Positions 25,751-34,672 of a DNA stretch of 64,000 bases are shown piece after piece. The notes beneath the pieces were generated by a model. That model searched no databases and was not told the origin of the DNA. It saw only the letters and a program-made list of their open reading frames with translations. The translations under genes were made by a program, and so were the position numbers. Source of the stretch: Magnetococcales bacterium (GTDB lineage: Bacteria > Pseudomonadota > Magnetococcia > Magnetococcales > UBA8363); assembly GCA_015660855.1 (NCBI GenBank), contig JACSDG010000001.1:1-64000 (forward strand), given 5' to 3'. Numbering within the stretch: the first letter of the stretch is position 1; each line of letters opens with the position of its first letter.

Positions 25751-26740
25751 TTATCTTGGGTCCACCCCGACGCCTTCACCCTGCTTTGCTTCACCAACAA
25801 CCCTCAAGGGTTCCAAGGTGACAAAATGCAATGGCTCCTCCTGCAAACCATTCTGCGCCTCGCCGCCCGCAACGACCCCCTTGGGGTCACCAACCTGGAT
25901 AACCTTGGACGGTTCGGTCACATGCAACACCTCCGTTGTCGGTTGCACCGCGCCATCCCCCCCCATGGAAGAGACGGACTCGACCAAAACAGCATGGACC
26001 GCATCAGATGTTTCCGACAGTTCAGGTTTGCCATTGATTGTTCCCCCTTCTCCGCCCACCAATATCTCCTGGGATATTGAAACAGGCGTCTTGGCCTCCT
26101 GCACTGGCATGGACACGACCTCCGGAGGAACAGACGGGATCGACGGTTTGGAAACAATGGTTTCCTCCTCCATGGAAGTTTTGGCCGCCCACCCAGGCTG
26201 AGGTAAATCCTGTTGCCCCGTTGGCGGCTGGGAAACCGACACGGAAGTCATCAGGGATGTGGCGGATTTGCGGTCAGGCAGGGCATAAGTTTTTGCTTCC
26301 TCGATCACTGACGCTCCGGGTGAATCTCCTTGGGTAAACAAAAACCAACATCCAGCCACCAGTCCGGAAACCACCCCAACCCCCCCCCACAGCAAACCTG
26401 CGCGTTTGCTTCTGGTCTTTTCCAGTTCCCGCTCCAATTCCTCCTTCTTTTCCATGATTGCCATGGCCCAGCTATCGCCGGTAATTTTCTTGTTGAAAGC
26501 CTCCTCACCGCCAAAAAGTTTGTAAACCGCGTCAAAAACCGCCCGACGCTCCCCTGGGGTTCCTTCCTGGATTAGAACAAGTCCAGAAGACTCTTCAACC
26601 CGGACCCTGGCCAAAAAACCGACGATGGCAAGTTTTTTGACCCGCAGATCCTCACCTTCCAGAGCATCCAAAAACTGCCTCGCCCCAACCGACTGGACAT
26701 CCCGATAAAACCATTTATTATTAAGGAATGAATTCAACAC
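25751..26740 (-). CDS. Hypothetical single-pass membrane protein
   Basis: The 329-residue protein matches no family I know. The N-terminal about 85 residues look helical and cytoplasmic. Residues about 94-112 form a charged helix (EKKEELERELEKTRSKR). One membrane segment follows (about 113-132, LLWGGVGVVSGLVAGCWFLF). The remaining about 195 residues are low in structure and rich in proline, valine, serine and glutamate, so probably an extended periplasmic tail. The gene converges on the TauE gene and diverges from the periplasmic protein gene at 26877. Confidence 0.6.
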   Translation of the reverse strand: MLNSFLNNKWFYRDVQSVGARQFLDALEGEDLRVKKLAIVGFLARVRVEESSGLVLIQEGTPGERRAVFDAVYKLFGGEEAFNKKITGDSWAMAIMEKKEELERELEKTRSKRAGLLWGGVGVVSGLVAGCWFLFTQGDSPGASVIEEAKTYALPDRKSATSLMTSVSVSQPPTGQQDLPQPGWAAKTSMEEETIVSKPSIPSVPPEVVSMPVQEAKTPVSISQEILVGGEGGTINGKPELSETSDAVHAVLVESVSSMGGDGAVQPTTEVLHVTEPSKVIQVGDPKGVVAGGEAQNGLQEEPLHFVTLEPLRVVGEAKQGEGVGVDPR

Positions 26741-26876
26741 TTGGCATCCTCATTGTCGTTCCCTGGCCCAACCCACCCCAGGAAAAAGATTCGCACAGGT
26801 GCAAAAGTACCCGGACCGATGGTACGATGTGCCCGATCTTTTCTACAGATCTCGATGTCCCGGACACTGCCCCAAC

Positions 26877-27638
26877 ATGGCGATCCCAAACATGGAAAAC
26901 CAGATCCAACTTCCAAGGCAACCTTTCCACAACTCTCCCCCTGGTCGTTTCTCTCTCTGGCCTTTCCTCACACTGCTGCTGTGCAGCATTTTCGTTTCCG
27001 TCGGCCACGCCAACAATTATGCCGAACTTGATCGCCATTTCAGCAACTATGAGCAAACATTGGACCGTTTTGTTCGCGCGTTGGACGCCAGACAATGGCC
27101 CGAAGTGCTGTCCCTGACCCAATCCCTCACCCAGCAATCACAACAATTACTCCATATCGGTCGCCAGGCCAACAATCCCTCATGGACCTATTATTCCAGC
27201 AACCTTTACCATCATTGCCTGGAAATGGAACAGGCCGCCACGCAAAAAAATGGCGTCGAGTCCATCTACCTTTTTTCAACCCTCCTCAATCATCTGGACC
27301 AGATTCAATCCTCCGATCCCTTTTGGCTGCGCCACCATATCCGACGTCAACTCGAAATTCTGGAACAAGGAATCGCAGCGAAAAATCTGGACGCCGTCCG
27401 GGACGCTGCGGAAATCATTCATACCAGTGCCAATAAAATCATTCTTTCCATCAGCAGTTCCCCCAAGACCTACCAACACACCTACTGGAAAAACAATATC
27501 ATTGTCATCAACCGTCTGGGAGACACCATCATCGGTGAAACCAACCAGGGAGATTGGTCCAAGGTAGCCGAGAATCTGTTTCATATTCAGCATGTCCTGG
27601 AAAAATGGTTCGACAGTTTTAATGATTTAAAGGAATAA
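26877..27638 (+). CDS. Periplasmic helical protein upstream of kinase
   Basis: The product is about 253 residues with a signal peptide (LWPFLTLLLCSIFVSVGHA). The mature part is almost all helical, beginning NNYAELDRHFSNYEQTLDRF and continuing in four or more amphipathic helices. I do not recognise the family; the helical-bundle look is shared with periplasmic sensor and cytochrome c'-like folds, but no CxxCH is present. The start may be ATG 26877 or 26892. It ends 8 bp before the histidine-kinase gene, so the two are almost surely cotranscribed, and it may supply the ligand signal. Confidence 0.65.
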   Translation: MAIPNMENQIQLPRQPFHNSPPGRFSLWPFLTLLLCSIFVSVGHANNYAELDRHFSNYEQTLDRFVRALDARQWPEVLSLTQSLTQQSQQLLHIGRQANNPSWTYYSSNLYHHCLEMEQAATQKNGVESIYLFSTLLNHLDQIQSSDPFWLRHHIRRQLEILEQGIAAKNLDAVRDAAEIIHTSANKIILSISSSPKTYQHTYWKNNIIVINRLGDTIIGETNQGDWSKVAENLFHIQHVLEKWFDSFNDLKE

Positions 27639-27646
27639 TATTTGTC

Positions 27647-30433
27647 ATGAAACTTGCCCATAGACTATACCTTTTTCTTTTGCCAGTCATTGTTTTGAGT
27701 GCCATCATCAATGCCCTCCATGCATGGAAGGATTATCACGAGCGCATCGAACAGTTTACGCAATTTTCCATGGCAAAGGGATTGGAAAGTTTTAAAATTT
27801 TAGTCAAAAATCCACTTTTTAACTATTATTTCGACGACATAAAGCTTGGGTTTATCGATGACGCCAGCAGAGACATGAAAAATATTTCTTTGCTACTCGA
27901 TGAAGAAGCCCAACGTTCTAAACTGTTGTTCAGAAATCCTTTCCATCTGGGGCTTTTCGACAAAAACTGGAATGTCATCGCGGAACTGTTCCCAAAAGGA
28001 AAAAACAGACACGATCATCTTAGCCTGGATGAAAGCGCGGAAATCTCATCATTTGCGGATTTTTTCAAAAAAGAAAGACCACCAGGGACTCTTTACTCTA
28101 TCAAGATCAATAACAGACACAAAATGGTTGCCCCCATCGGCATCGATGTCAACCAGGACGGAAAAATCAACTCTGAGGAAATCATGGGATACGTGCACCA
28201 TGACGATCTCCTCCCTTTGGACGAGATATTCAACAGCGTCCAGAATGAAACCTTGGAAAATACAAGTATGGCGATCTTGCAAATCGCCTTGCTCTCCATA
28301 GCCTTCTTTTGGATTGGTCGCTGGGTCCCTCGCCCCTTTGAAATGTTCACACACCAGATCTTACGACTCCCGGAAGAAACCTTCGATCCCAAAACCATCC
28401 AACATGCCAATATTCATGAATTGAACGTCCTGGGAAAAGCTCTGGAACACATGAGCCAGGAAATTCAGCGTAAACAGGATGAATTGATCCTGGCGCGGGA
28501 CCAGGCTGAAAATTCCGAAAGAATGTTGCGACTTATCCTCGATACCATCCCGGTGCGGGTCTACTGGAAAGACATCCACGGTGCTTATCTGGGAGGCAAT
28601 GTCCATTTCGCCCAGGCGGCGGGATTTGAAACCATAAGCGAAATCATCGCAAAAACCGATACCGACCTTTGCTGGTCTTCGCATGACGATATCTACCGCT
28701 CCCAAGACGAAGAAATCATCAATAATAAAAAACCATTTTTGAATCTGGAACAGACCCAGACCGACTGTGCAGGGCGAATCCGCTGGATCGACGAAAGCAA
28801 AGTCCCGCTCCTGAATAGCCACGGCAATGTCACCGGCATCCTTGGGACATCGCATGACATCACCCAAAGAATCAAGGCTCAGGAAGAGCGGGACCGATTT
28901 TTCACCGTTTCTCCCGATGTCATGTGCATCATTGGCCCTGACCGCCGTTTTGTCCGCGTCAATCGTGCGTTGCAAGAACTGACCGGCCAACCCGAAGCAC
29001 AACTTCTCACCATCGGTCTGGTGGAAATCACACACCCCCTGGATGTTGAAACCGCCACCCACTTTGTGGATCGACTGTTCCACACCTCCAACCAAGTGAT
29101 TCAGGACGATTTCCGCCTTTCCACCCAAAAACAAGACCAACCCGTCGTCGTCTCCTGGACCGCCATTTCCCAAAACCACGAAATCTATGCCGTGGGTCGT
29201 GATGTCACCCAGCAAAAACAAATAGAATGGAAGCTGAAACTGACGCAAACCTCGGTGGAACAGGCCATGGACACCCTGTTCTGGATCAATCCCGAGGGCA
29301 AGCTGGTTTATGTCAATTCCTCAGCCACACACGCCTTGGCTTATGGTCGTGAAGAACTCATGAACAAATCCATCTTCGACATCGATACGGATATGACCCT
29401 GGAGGATTGGCAGGGGCATTGGCAGGAATTGGTCGTCAACAAAAGAATGCACGCCGAACGTACCCATCGTCGCAAGGATGGTACCACCTACCCGGTCGAT
29501 ATCAACGCCCACTATCTTCACTATCGGGGGGAAGAGTTCAACATCTCCTTTGTACGCGACATCACCTTGCGCAAAGCGGCGGAACAGAATCTGCAAAACT
29601 ACACCGACAACTTGGAAGAAATGGTGCAACAGCGTACACGCGAACTGGCCCATGCCGAACGCCTAGCCAGCCTGGGCACTTTTTCCGCCGGCATGGCCCA
29701 TGAAATCAATAATCCCAACTCTTTCATCTCCGGCAATATTGATTTCCTCCAACAATATTGGAATCTTGCCCGCCCCATTCTTCACAACCATCAGCAAGAG
29801 GACCCATCCGGGCGCATTGGATCTTTCCTGGACGAGGTGGAGGCCACACTGACGGGTATGAAAGATGGCAGTCGCAGAATATCCAAAATCATCGATAGCC
29901 TGAAAGCCTACTCACGCGGAGGAATGGAAGCCGACAAGGTGGAATGTCGTTTGGCCGATCCCATCATGGATGCCCAATATCTGCTGCAACATCGGCTCAA
30001 GTCAGGTTTCCACCTCATAACGGAGGTTCCCAACGATTACCACATCATGTGCGATCGGCAACAGATGTCCCAGGTCTTTGTCAACCTTGTCAACAATGCT
30101 ATGGATGCCCTGGAAAACATGGGTGACAACTATGAAAAACAAATAAAAATCCGTGCGGAAAGAGTGGATTGTCACCTGTGGGTCCGGGTCAGTGACAACG
30201 GCCCAGGCATACCGGAAGAGGCCATGGGACGCATCTTCGATCCTTTTTTTACCTCCAAAGGCAAAACCAAGGGAACTGGACTGGGGCTTTCCATCGTCCA
30301 GGGCATCATCGAAGACCATGCTGGACAGATCACCGTCTTTTCCACATCCAAAAAAACCGAAGGCTCCGAATTCCTCATCATACTTCCCACCCTGGATACC
30401 TATAAACAAGTCCGGGGGAAACAAAAGCGTTGA
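27647..30433 (+). CDS. Multi-PAS sensor histidine kinase with EF-hand
   Basis: The 928-residue kinase has a membrane segment at about 7-25, a periplasmic sensor domain (26-205) and a second membrane segment near 207-226. Three PAS-type domains follow (about 290-405, 412-525 and 532-645). The HisKA domain has H685 in GMAHEINNPNSF, and the HATPase_c domain has the N box NLVNNAMDAL, the G1 box DNGPGIP and the G2 box GTGLGLS. In the periplasmic part, residues 167-178 form a canonical 12-residue EF-hand loop. There is no receiver domain and no response regulator next door. It is cotranscribed with the periplasmic protein gene ending at 27638. Confidence 0.93.
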   Translation: MKLAHRLYLFLLPVIVLSAIINALHAWKDYHERIEQFTQFSMAKGLESFKILVKNPLFNYYFDDIKLGFIDDASRDMKNISLLLDEEAQRSKLLFRNPFHLGLFDKNWNVIAELFPKGKNRHDHLSLDESAEISSFADFFKKERPPGTLYSIKINNRHKMVAPIGIDVNQDGKINSEEIMGYVHHDDLLPLDEIFNSVQNETLENTSMAILQIALLSIAFFWIGRWVPRPFEMFTHQILRLPEETFDPKTIQHANIHELNVLGKALEHMSQEIQRKQDELILARDQAENSERMLRLILDTIPVRVYWKDIHGAYLGGNVHFAQAAGFETISEIIAKTDTDLCWSSHDDIYRSQDEEIINNKKPFLNLEQTQTDCAGRIRWIDESKVPLLNSHGNVTGILGTSHDITQRIKAQEERDRFFTVSPDVMCIIGPDRRFVRVNRALQELTGQPEAQLLTIGLVEITHPLDVETATHFVDRLFHTSNQVIQDDFRLSTQKQDQPVVVSWTAISQNHEIYAVGRDVTQQKQIEWKLKLTQTSVEQAMDTLFWINPEGKLVYVNSSATHALAYGREELMNKSIFDIDTDMTLEDWQGHWQELVVNKRMHAERTHRRKDGTTYPVDINAHYLHYRGEEFNISFVRDITLRKAAEQNLQNYTDNLEEMVQQRTRELAHAERLASLGTFSAGMAHEINNPNSFISGNIDFLQQYWNLARPILHNHQQEDPSGRIGSFLDEVEATLTGMKDGSRRISKIIDSLKAYSRGGMEADKVECRLADPIMDAQYLLQHRLKSGFHLITEVPNDYHIMCDRQQMSQVFVNLVNNAMDALENMGDNYEKQIKIRAERVDCHLWVRVSDNGPGIPEEAMGRIFDPFFTSKGKTKGTGLGLSIVQGIIEDHAGQITVFSTSKKTEGSEFLIILPTLDTYKQVRGKQKR

Positions 30434-30457
30434 CTTTGAGGCAAAGTACCCTGCAAC

Positions 30458-31276
30458 TCATTTCTTCCTGGATGATAAAAATCGTTCCAAATCCCGCTTG
30501 ATATCCTTGCGATCAGGCCGGTGCCATGCCCTGTCTTCCGACAAAAGCGAATTGGCGGCGGTACGGCTTGCCATGATATTGGAGAGCCTTTTTTCCTGAA
30601 TCATGCGGATCAAACCTTCCAATCCTCCGCTGCCCACGGAAGACGAACTGCCGAAAATAATCCGGATAATTTTTTCCTTGTTGGTGCTATTCCCCCCGAA
30701 ACCAGGGACAGAATAATCGGCCAGGGTTCCCGCAACATTGACCTCACCACTTCGCCGATGCCGTATCGTCAGGTCCACCCGATCACCGCGATTCAATTCT
30801 GGCCCCCCACCTCCCACACTCAAAAGGGAAAAATCTCCATTCTTCGCATTCATCTTGACTATTTTGGCCCGGACCTGTCCACCCCCTGTTTTCCTTATGG
30901 AAACCTCACAATCAGACCATTCGCTCCCCTCTATCCCTATCCTGCTGCTCATTTCACCAAAAACAGCCTGAGTCACCGCATGGCCAAAATTTTCCCTGGC
31001 ATCCAGGACACGAAGACCCACCCCTCTTTGGGACACATGGGCCACTTCGCAAGCAAAGGCGCGATCTTTGATTCCTGGAATATCCAAACGCAAAACCCCC
31101 TGGATACCAATACGGCACTGGGTGCTGGAAAAACCACTCATGCCAATACCACGGAAGGAGATATCAAAACTCTGCCCCGTGACAATCTCACCAGACTTTA
31201 AGGTGAACGTACAACCAACACGGTACCATGAACGCTCATGCTCGCGTCTGTTGGTCACAGGCTGACTCGGCCCCAT
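30458..31276 (-). CDS. PilZ-domain protein
   Basis: The 272-residue protein has the c-di-GMP-binding signature of PilZ: an arginine-rich NRREHERSWYR stretch near residue 10 followed by a DISFRGIGM motif (D/N-x-S-x-x-G) near residue 45. A second beta-rich domain (about residues 115-190) also resembles PilZ but lacks the arginines (LADYSVPGFGG carries a partial D-x-S-x-x-G). The C-terminus is charged and helical. The start ATG 31276 fits the motif position. It converges on the histidine-kinase gene. It may tie c-di-GMP to polysaccharide output, but that is inference. Confidence 0.8.
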   Translation of the reverse strand: MGPSQPVTNRREHERSWYRVGCTFTLKSGEIVTGQSFDISFRGIGMSGFSSTQCRIGIQGVLRLDIPGIKDRAFACEVAHVSQRGVGLRVLDARENFGHAVTQAVFGEMSSRIGIEGSEWSDCEVSIRKTGGGQVRAKIVKMNAKNGDFSLLSVGGGGPELNRGDRVDLTIRHRRSGEVNVAGTLADYSVPGFGGNSTNKEKIIRIIFGSSSSVGSGGLEGLIRMIQEKRLSNIMASRTAANSLLSEDRAWHRPDRKDIKRDLERFLSSRKK

Positions 31277-31547
31277 CGCCTTTCCTTCAGGGACACCAGA
31301 GCGGTGTAAATGACCATCTATACTGGGAGCGACCATAGATCACCAAATAAAGACCATCCAGAGGATCAGAAACCATCAAAAACGCCTTCGTACAAAAACC
31401 AAAACCTTGGTGGTTTCGCCCCCAAACCCCCATAGGTAATGAAGCTTTTTGTTTAAATTCAGAACAAAGAACTTTAGGTTTTCGTATCCCCCCCCCCTAG
31501 ACATCCGCAATGATTCTTGGTATGCTTTATTTCATAATACAGTTAAA

Positions 31548-32678
31548 TTATGCAGAAAAAATAATTTTTATAATGCGCTGGGAAGCCAAGCCGTCGCCAT
31601 ATGGATTGCTGGCCTGACTCATGGAACGATAGACATCTTTATTTTCCATAAGTTCCACAATGGCCGCAACAATGACCGCCTCATTGGTTCCAACCAACCT
31701 GGCCGTCCCTGCCCGAACGGCCTCAGGACGCTCCGTGGTGTCACGCATGACCAGGACGGGCTTGCGTAAAAAAGGCCCCTCTTCCTGAACCCCCCCGGAG
31801 TCGGTCAAAATAAAGGTGGCACGTTTCATCAGGTAGACAAAGGAAAGATAATCAAGGGGCTGAATCAAATGGACGTTGGCGATGCCCCCAAGCAGGCGAT
31901 TGACTGGCTCCAACACATTGGGGTTCAGGTGGACCGGATACACGATACGAACATGCGGATAGATCCGGGCAACCTGGCTCAGGGCATGACAGATACGTTC
32001 GAATCCACCCGCAAAACTTTCCCGGCGGTGTCCGGTCACCAAAATCATGGGATGATCAGAATCATTCCGCCCCAAAAATGGGAAACGTCCAGCCAATTCT
32101 CTTTCCAACTCCGGGCGGTCATTCAACTTGTTGACCACAATCTGCAGCGCATCAATGACGGTGTTCCCGGTCACATGGACACTCGCCGGGTCCACCCCTT
32201 CCTTAAGCAAATTTTGCCGCGCAGTTTCTACCGGGGCAAAATGGAGACGGGCAATGACACCCGCTACCCGGCGGTTGGCCTCTTCAGGCCAGGGGGAATA
32301 CAGATTGCCCGTGCGCAACCCAGCCTCAACGTGCCCTACGGGAATACGATGATAAAAACCGGATAAACTGGCCGCCATGGTTGTGGTGGTGTCTCCATGC
32401 ACCAACAACCAATCGGGGCAAAAACTTTTAAACACCTCACGCAGCCCAAACATCACCGCCGAGGTGATGTCGGTCAAATCCTGCCCCGACCTCATGATGT
32501 CAAGGTTAAAATCGGGCCGCATCTCAAACAACTCCAGCACCTGCTGGAGCATCTCCCGGTGCTGGGATGTCACACAAACCCTGGCATCCACCCCCGACCT
32601 TCGGGCCAGACTCTGCACCAGAGGGGCCATCTTGATCGCTTCCGGACGGGTCCCGAATACGGTTAAAATTTTCAACAT
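31548..32678 (-). CDS. wecB: UDP-N-acetylglucosamine 2-epimerase
   Basis: The 376-residue enzyme converts UDP-GlcNAc to UDP-ManNAc. The start [21 protein letters not shown], the [12 protein letters not shown] motif, [20 protein letters not shown], the [13 protein letters not shown] segment and the [12 protein letters not shown] motif are all typical. I take ATG 32678 rather than GTG 32684. It is the last gene of a four-gene operon with an epimerase, a WecG/TagA transferase and an oxidoreductase, so it probably supplies the ManNAc donor for the transferase. Confidence 0.95.
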   Translation of the reverse strand: MLKILTVFGTRPEAIKMAPLVQSLARRSGVDARVCVTSQHREMLQQVLELFEMRPDFNLDIMRSGQDLTDITSAVMFGLREVFKSFCPDWLLVHGDTTTTMAASLSGFYHRIPVGHVEAGLRTGNLYSPWPEEANRRVAGVIARLHFAPVETARQNLLKEGVDPASVHVTGNTVIDALQIVVNKLNDRPELERELAGRFPFLGRNDSDHPMILVTGHRRESFAGGFERICHALSQVARIYPHVRIVYPVHLNPNVLEPVNRLLGGIANVHLIQPLDYLSFVYLMKRATFILTDSGGVQEEGPFLRKPVLVMRDTTERPEAVRAGTARLVGTNEAVIVAAIVELMENKDVYRSMSQASNPYGDGLASQRIIKIIFSA

Positions 32679-32740
32679 AGGCACCGACTTTTCCCGTCTG
32701 GATACGCTTTTCCTAAAACGTCAAAATCACATCCCCAATC

Positions 32741-33817
32741 TCAACCCTTCCCCCCAAACCGATCTTTGACCGCCGAAGACATACCCGGAGTAAAAGCGGC
32801 ATCCCGCTCGATTAAATCCCATTTATCCCTGAACCAGGCAATCGTCTCGGCAAATCCCTCATCAAACGCAACCTTAGGCTCATAACCGATCAGACGCCTA
32901 GCCTTGTCCACCGAAGCCAGCAAACGGCTCTTGGTATCCCACTTGCGGCGGGAGGCAATCGTCACTTTGGATTTTCCGCCAGTCGCCGCCACCACCTTGT
33001 TGGCCAAATCAACAATTTTGGTTTCAGCCCCCGAAGCCAGATTAAAATCTTCACCCACCGCCGCTTCGTAATACCCAGCCCGTAGCAACCCATCCACCAA
33101 GTCAGTCACGTAGGTAAAATCCCTGGTTTCCTCACCCGTACCCGTAATAGGCAGCGTCTCCCCCTTCAAACCCCAATAAAGAAAGTTCGGGATGACGTTA
33201 CGATATTGCCCCGGAACCTCCCCCGGTCCGTAAGAGTTGAAAAAACGGGCTTTGACAACCGGCAACTCAAAATGGTTGAAATAGAAGTTGCAATAAAGCT
33301 CGCCAAGCATTTTTGTGATCTGATACGGCGACGAAAGGTTCATGGACATGAACTCCTCCGTCAATGGCAGAGGCGCGGCACTGCCGTAGATGGAACAACC
33401 GGAGGAGGCATAAACGAACCGGGAAATTTTGCCAAGCGTCGCATATTCCAAAAGCTTCACCGATCCCATGCCATTGACGTGCAAATCCCTTTCCGGATAG
33501 TCGATGGAATTTTGATTGGCAAAAAACGCCGCCAGATGAAAAACGACATCGGGCTTTTCGGTAAAGACCCTCTTAAGATCAATATCGTTGGTAATATCAC
33601 CGCGAACGAATAAAATATTGGGCAATACCGGAATGTTCCAGGTATAGGACGAATACAGGTTATCCAGGATAATCACCATCCGGGCACCCGCCTCCCCCAA
33701 CTTTTTACACAGGTTGCTGCCTATGGCCCCGGCCCCTCCGGTCACCAGAATGGTCTTTCCTTTATAATAATTCAAATATTCAGACACATTTCTCTCCGCA
33801 TGAATTGAAACCGGCAT
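32741..33817 (-). CDS. NAD-dependent sugar epimerase/dehydratase (SDR)
   Basis: The 358-residue extended SDR has the NAD-binding motif TGGAGAIGSNLCKKL, a catalytic YQITK pair preceded by the SSGCSIYG serine, and late motifs RDFTYVTDLVDGLL and KARRLIGYEPKVAFDEGF. It resembles UDP-glucose 4-epimerase or UDP-glucuronate decarboxylase relatives; the substrate is unsure. A GTG at 33787 has a better ribosome-binding site (GGAGAG) than the ATG at 33817, so the true protein may be 10 residues shorter. Confidence 0.88.
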   Translation of the reverse strand: MPVSIHAERNVSEYLNYYKGKTILVTGGAGAIGSNLCKKLGEAGARMVIILDNLYSSYTWNIPVLPNILFVRGDITNDIDLKRVFTEKPDVVFHLAAFFANQNSIDYPERDLHVNGMGSVKLLEYATLGKISRFVYASSGCSIYGSAAPLPLTEEFMSMNLSSPYQITKMLGELYCNFYFNHFELPVVKARFFNSYGPGEVPGQYRNVIPNFLYWGLKGETLPITGTGEETRDFTYVTDLVDGLLRAGYYEAAVGEDFNLASGAETKIVDLANKVVAATGGKSKVTIASRRKWDTKSRLLASVDKARRLIGYEPKVAFDEGFAETIAWFRDKWDLIERDAAFTPGMSSAVKDRFGGKG

Positions 33818-33902
33818 CCCGCGAACAAATCACAGGTTTGAAGTTTACCAAAGAAACCCCCACTTCCCAAGGCTCGACTGCAACATGGAGAACGATCATC
33901 CC

Positions 33903-34667
33903 TTACTTGGCCGACTTGTTTTTTTTCGTCCAAAGAAATTTGACAACCAACTCCCGCACCATCAACGCGATAAAGATCGAACCGGTGGTCAGGTAGCGTT
34001 TCCAAAGACGACGTGGTTCCTGAACCAACCGAAAAAACCATTCCATGCCGATGCTGCTGACCCACTGGGGGGCAAGCACCGTATGACCAGCCAACACATC
34101 CACCCCACCTCCCACACCCACCACCACTGGTACACTGTAGGTGGATCCGTTTTGGTCGATGATGCGCTCCTTCATGGGGGAACTCATGGCAACAAAAACC
34201 ACATCAGGTTTTTTTTGGCGCACATCCTCCAAAACCGGTTGATCATCTTTGAAATAACCATGATGCCAACCCACAACGGAGCACCCGGGAAACCGTTCTC
34301 GGGCATTTTCCACCGCCTTCGCCAAAACCTCCGGCTTGGCACCAAGAAAATAACACCGGTACCCTTTGCCCTGAGTGACCTCCAAAAAACGTAGCATCAG
34401 CTTGGCGGTACCCACCGGGCTTTTGACGGGATTTCCCAACAGCCTCGCCGCCCACATCCCCACGGTACCATCGACAGTCAAAATGTCGGTATTTTCATAG
34501 GTGCGCTTCAGGCTGGCATCGTCCAGGGATTTGACAATCAATTCCACCGCCGTTGACATGATCGTCCGGGGATGACCATCGCGGATGAAATCCTCCATGA
34601 TCTTCACCGCCTCGTCCACATCCACATTACTGTACTGTAAACCAAAAAAGGTGAACTTGTCGATCAT
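33903..34667 (-). CDS. WecG/TagA/CpsF family glycosyltransferase
   Basis: The 254-residue protein starts MIDKFTFFGLQYSNVDVDEA. It has the TVDGTVGMWAARLLG motif with the family's catalytic aspartate region, YRCYFLGAKPEVLAKAVENA, VVFVAMSSPMKERII and the C-terminal EWFFRLVQEPRRLWKRYL. Members transfer ManNAc or ManNAcA to undecaprenyl-PP-GlcNAc. WecB, two genes downstream, makes UDP-ManNAc, which fits. It begins 6 bp after the oxidoreductase stop. A 55-residue C-terminal helix with a short hydrophobic stretch suggests membrane contact. Confidence 0.9.
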   Translation of the reverse strand: MIDKFTFFGLQYSNVDVDEAVKIMEDFIRDGHPRTIMSTAVELIVKSLDDASLKRTYENTDILTVDGTVGMWAARLLGNPVKSPVGTAKLMLRFLEVTQGKGYRCYFLGAKPEVLAKAVENARERFPGCSVVGWHHGYFKDDQPVLEDVRQKKPDVVFVAMSSPMKERIIDQNGSTYSVPVVVGVGGGVDVLAGHTVLAPQWVSSIGMEWFFRLVQEPRRLWKRYLTTGSIFIALMVRELVVKFLWTKKNKSAK

Positions 34668-34672
34668 GGCAT

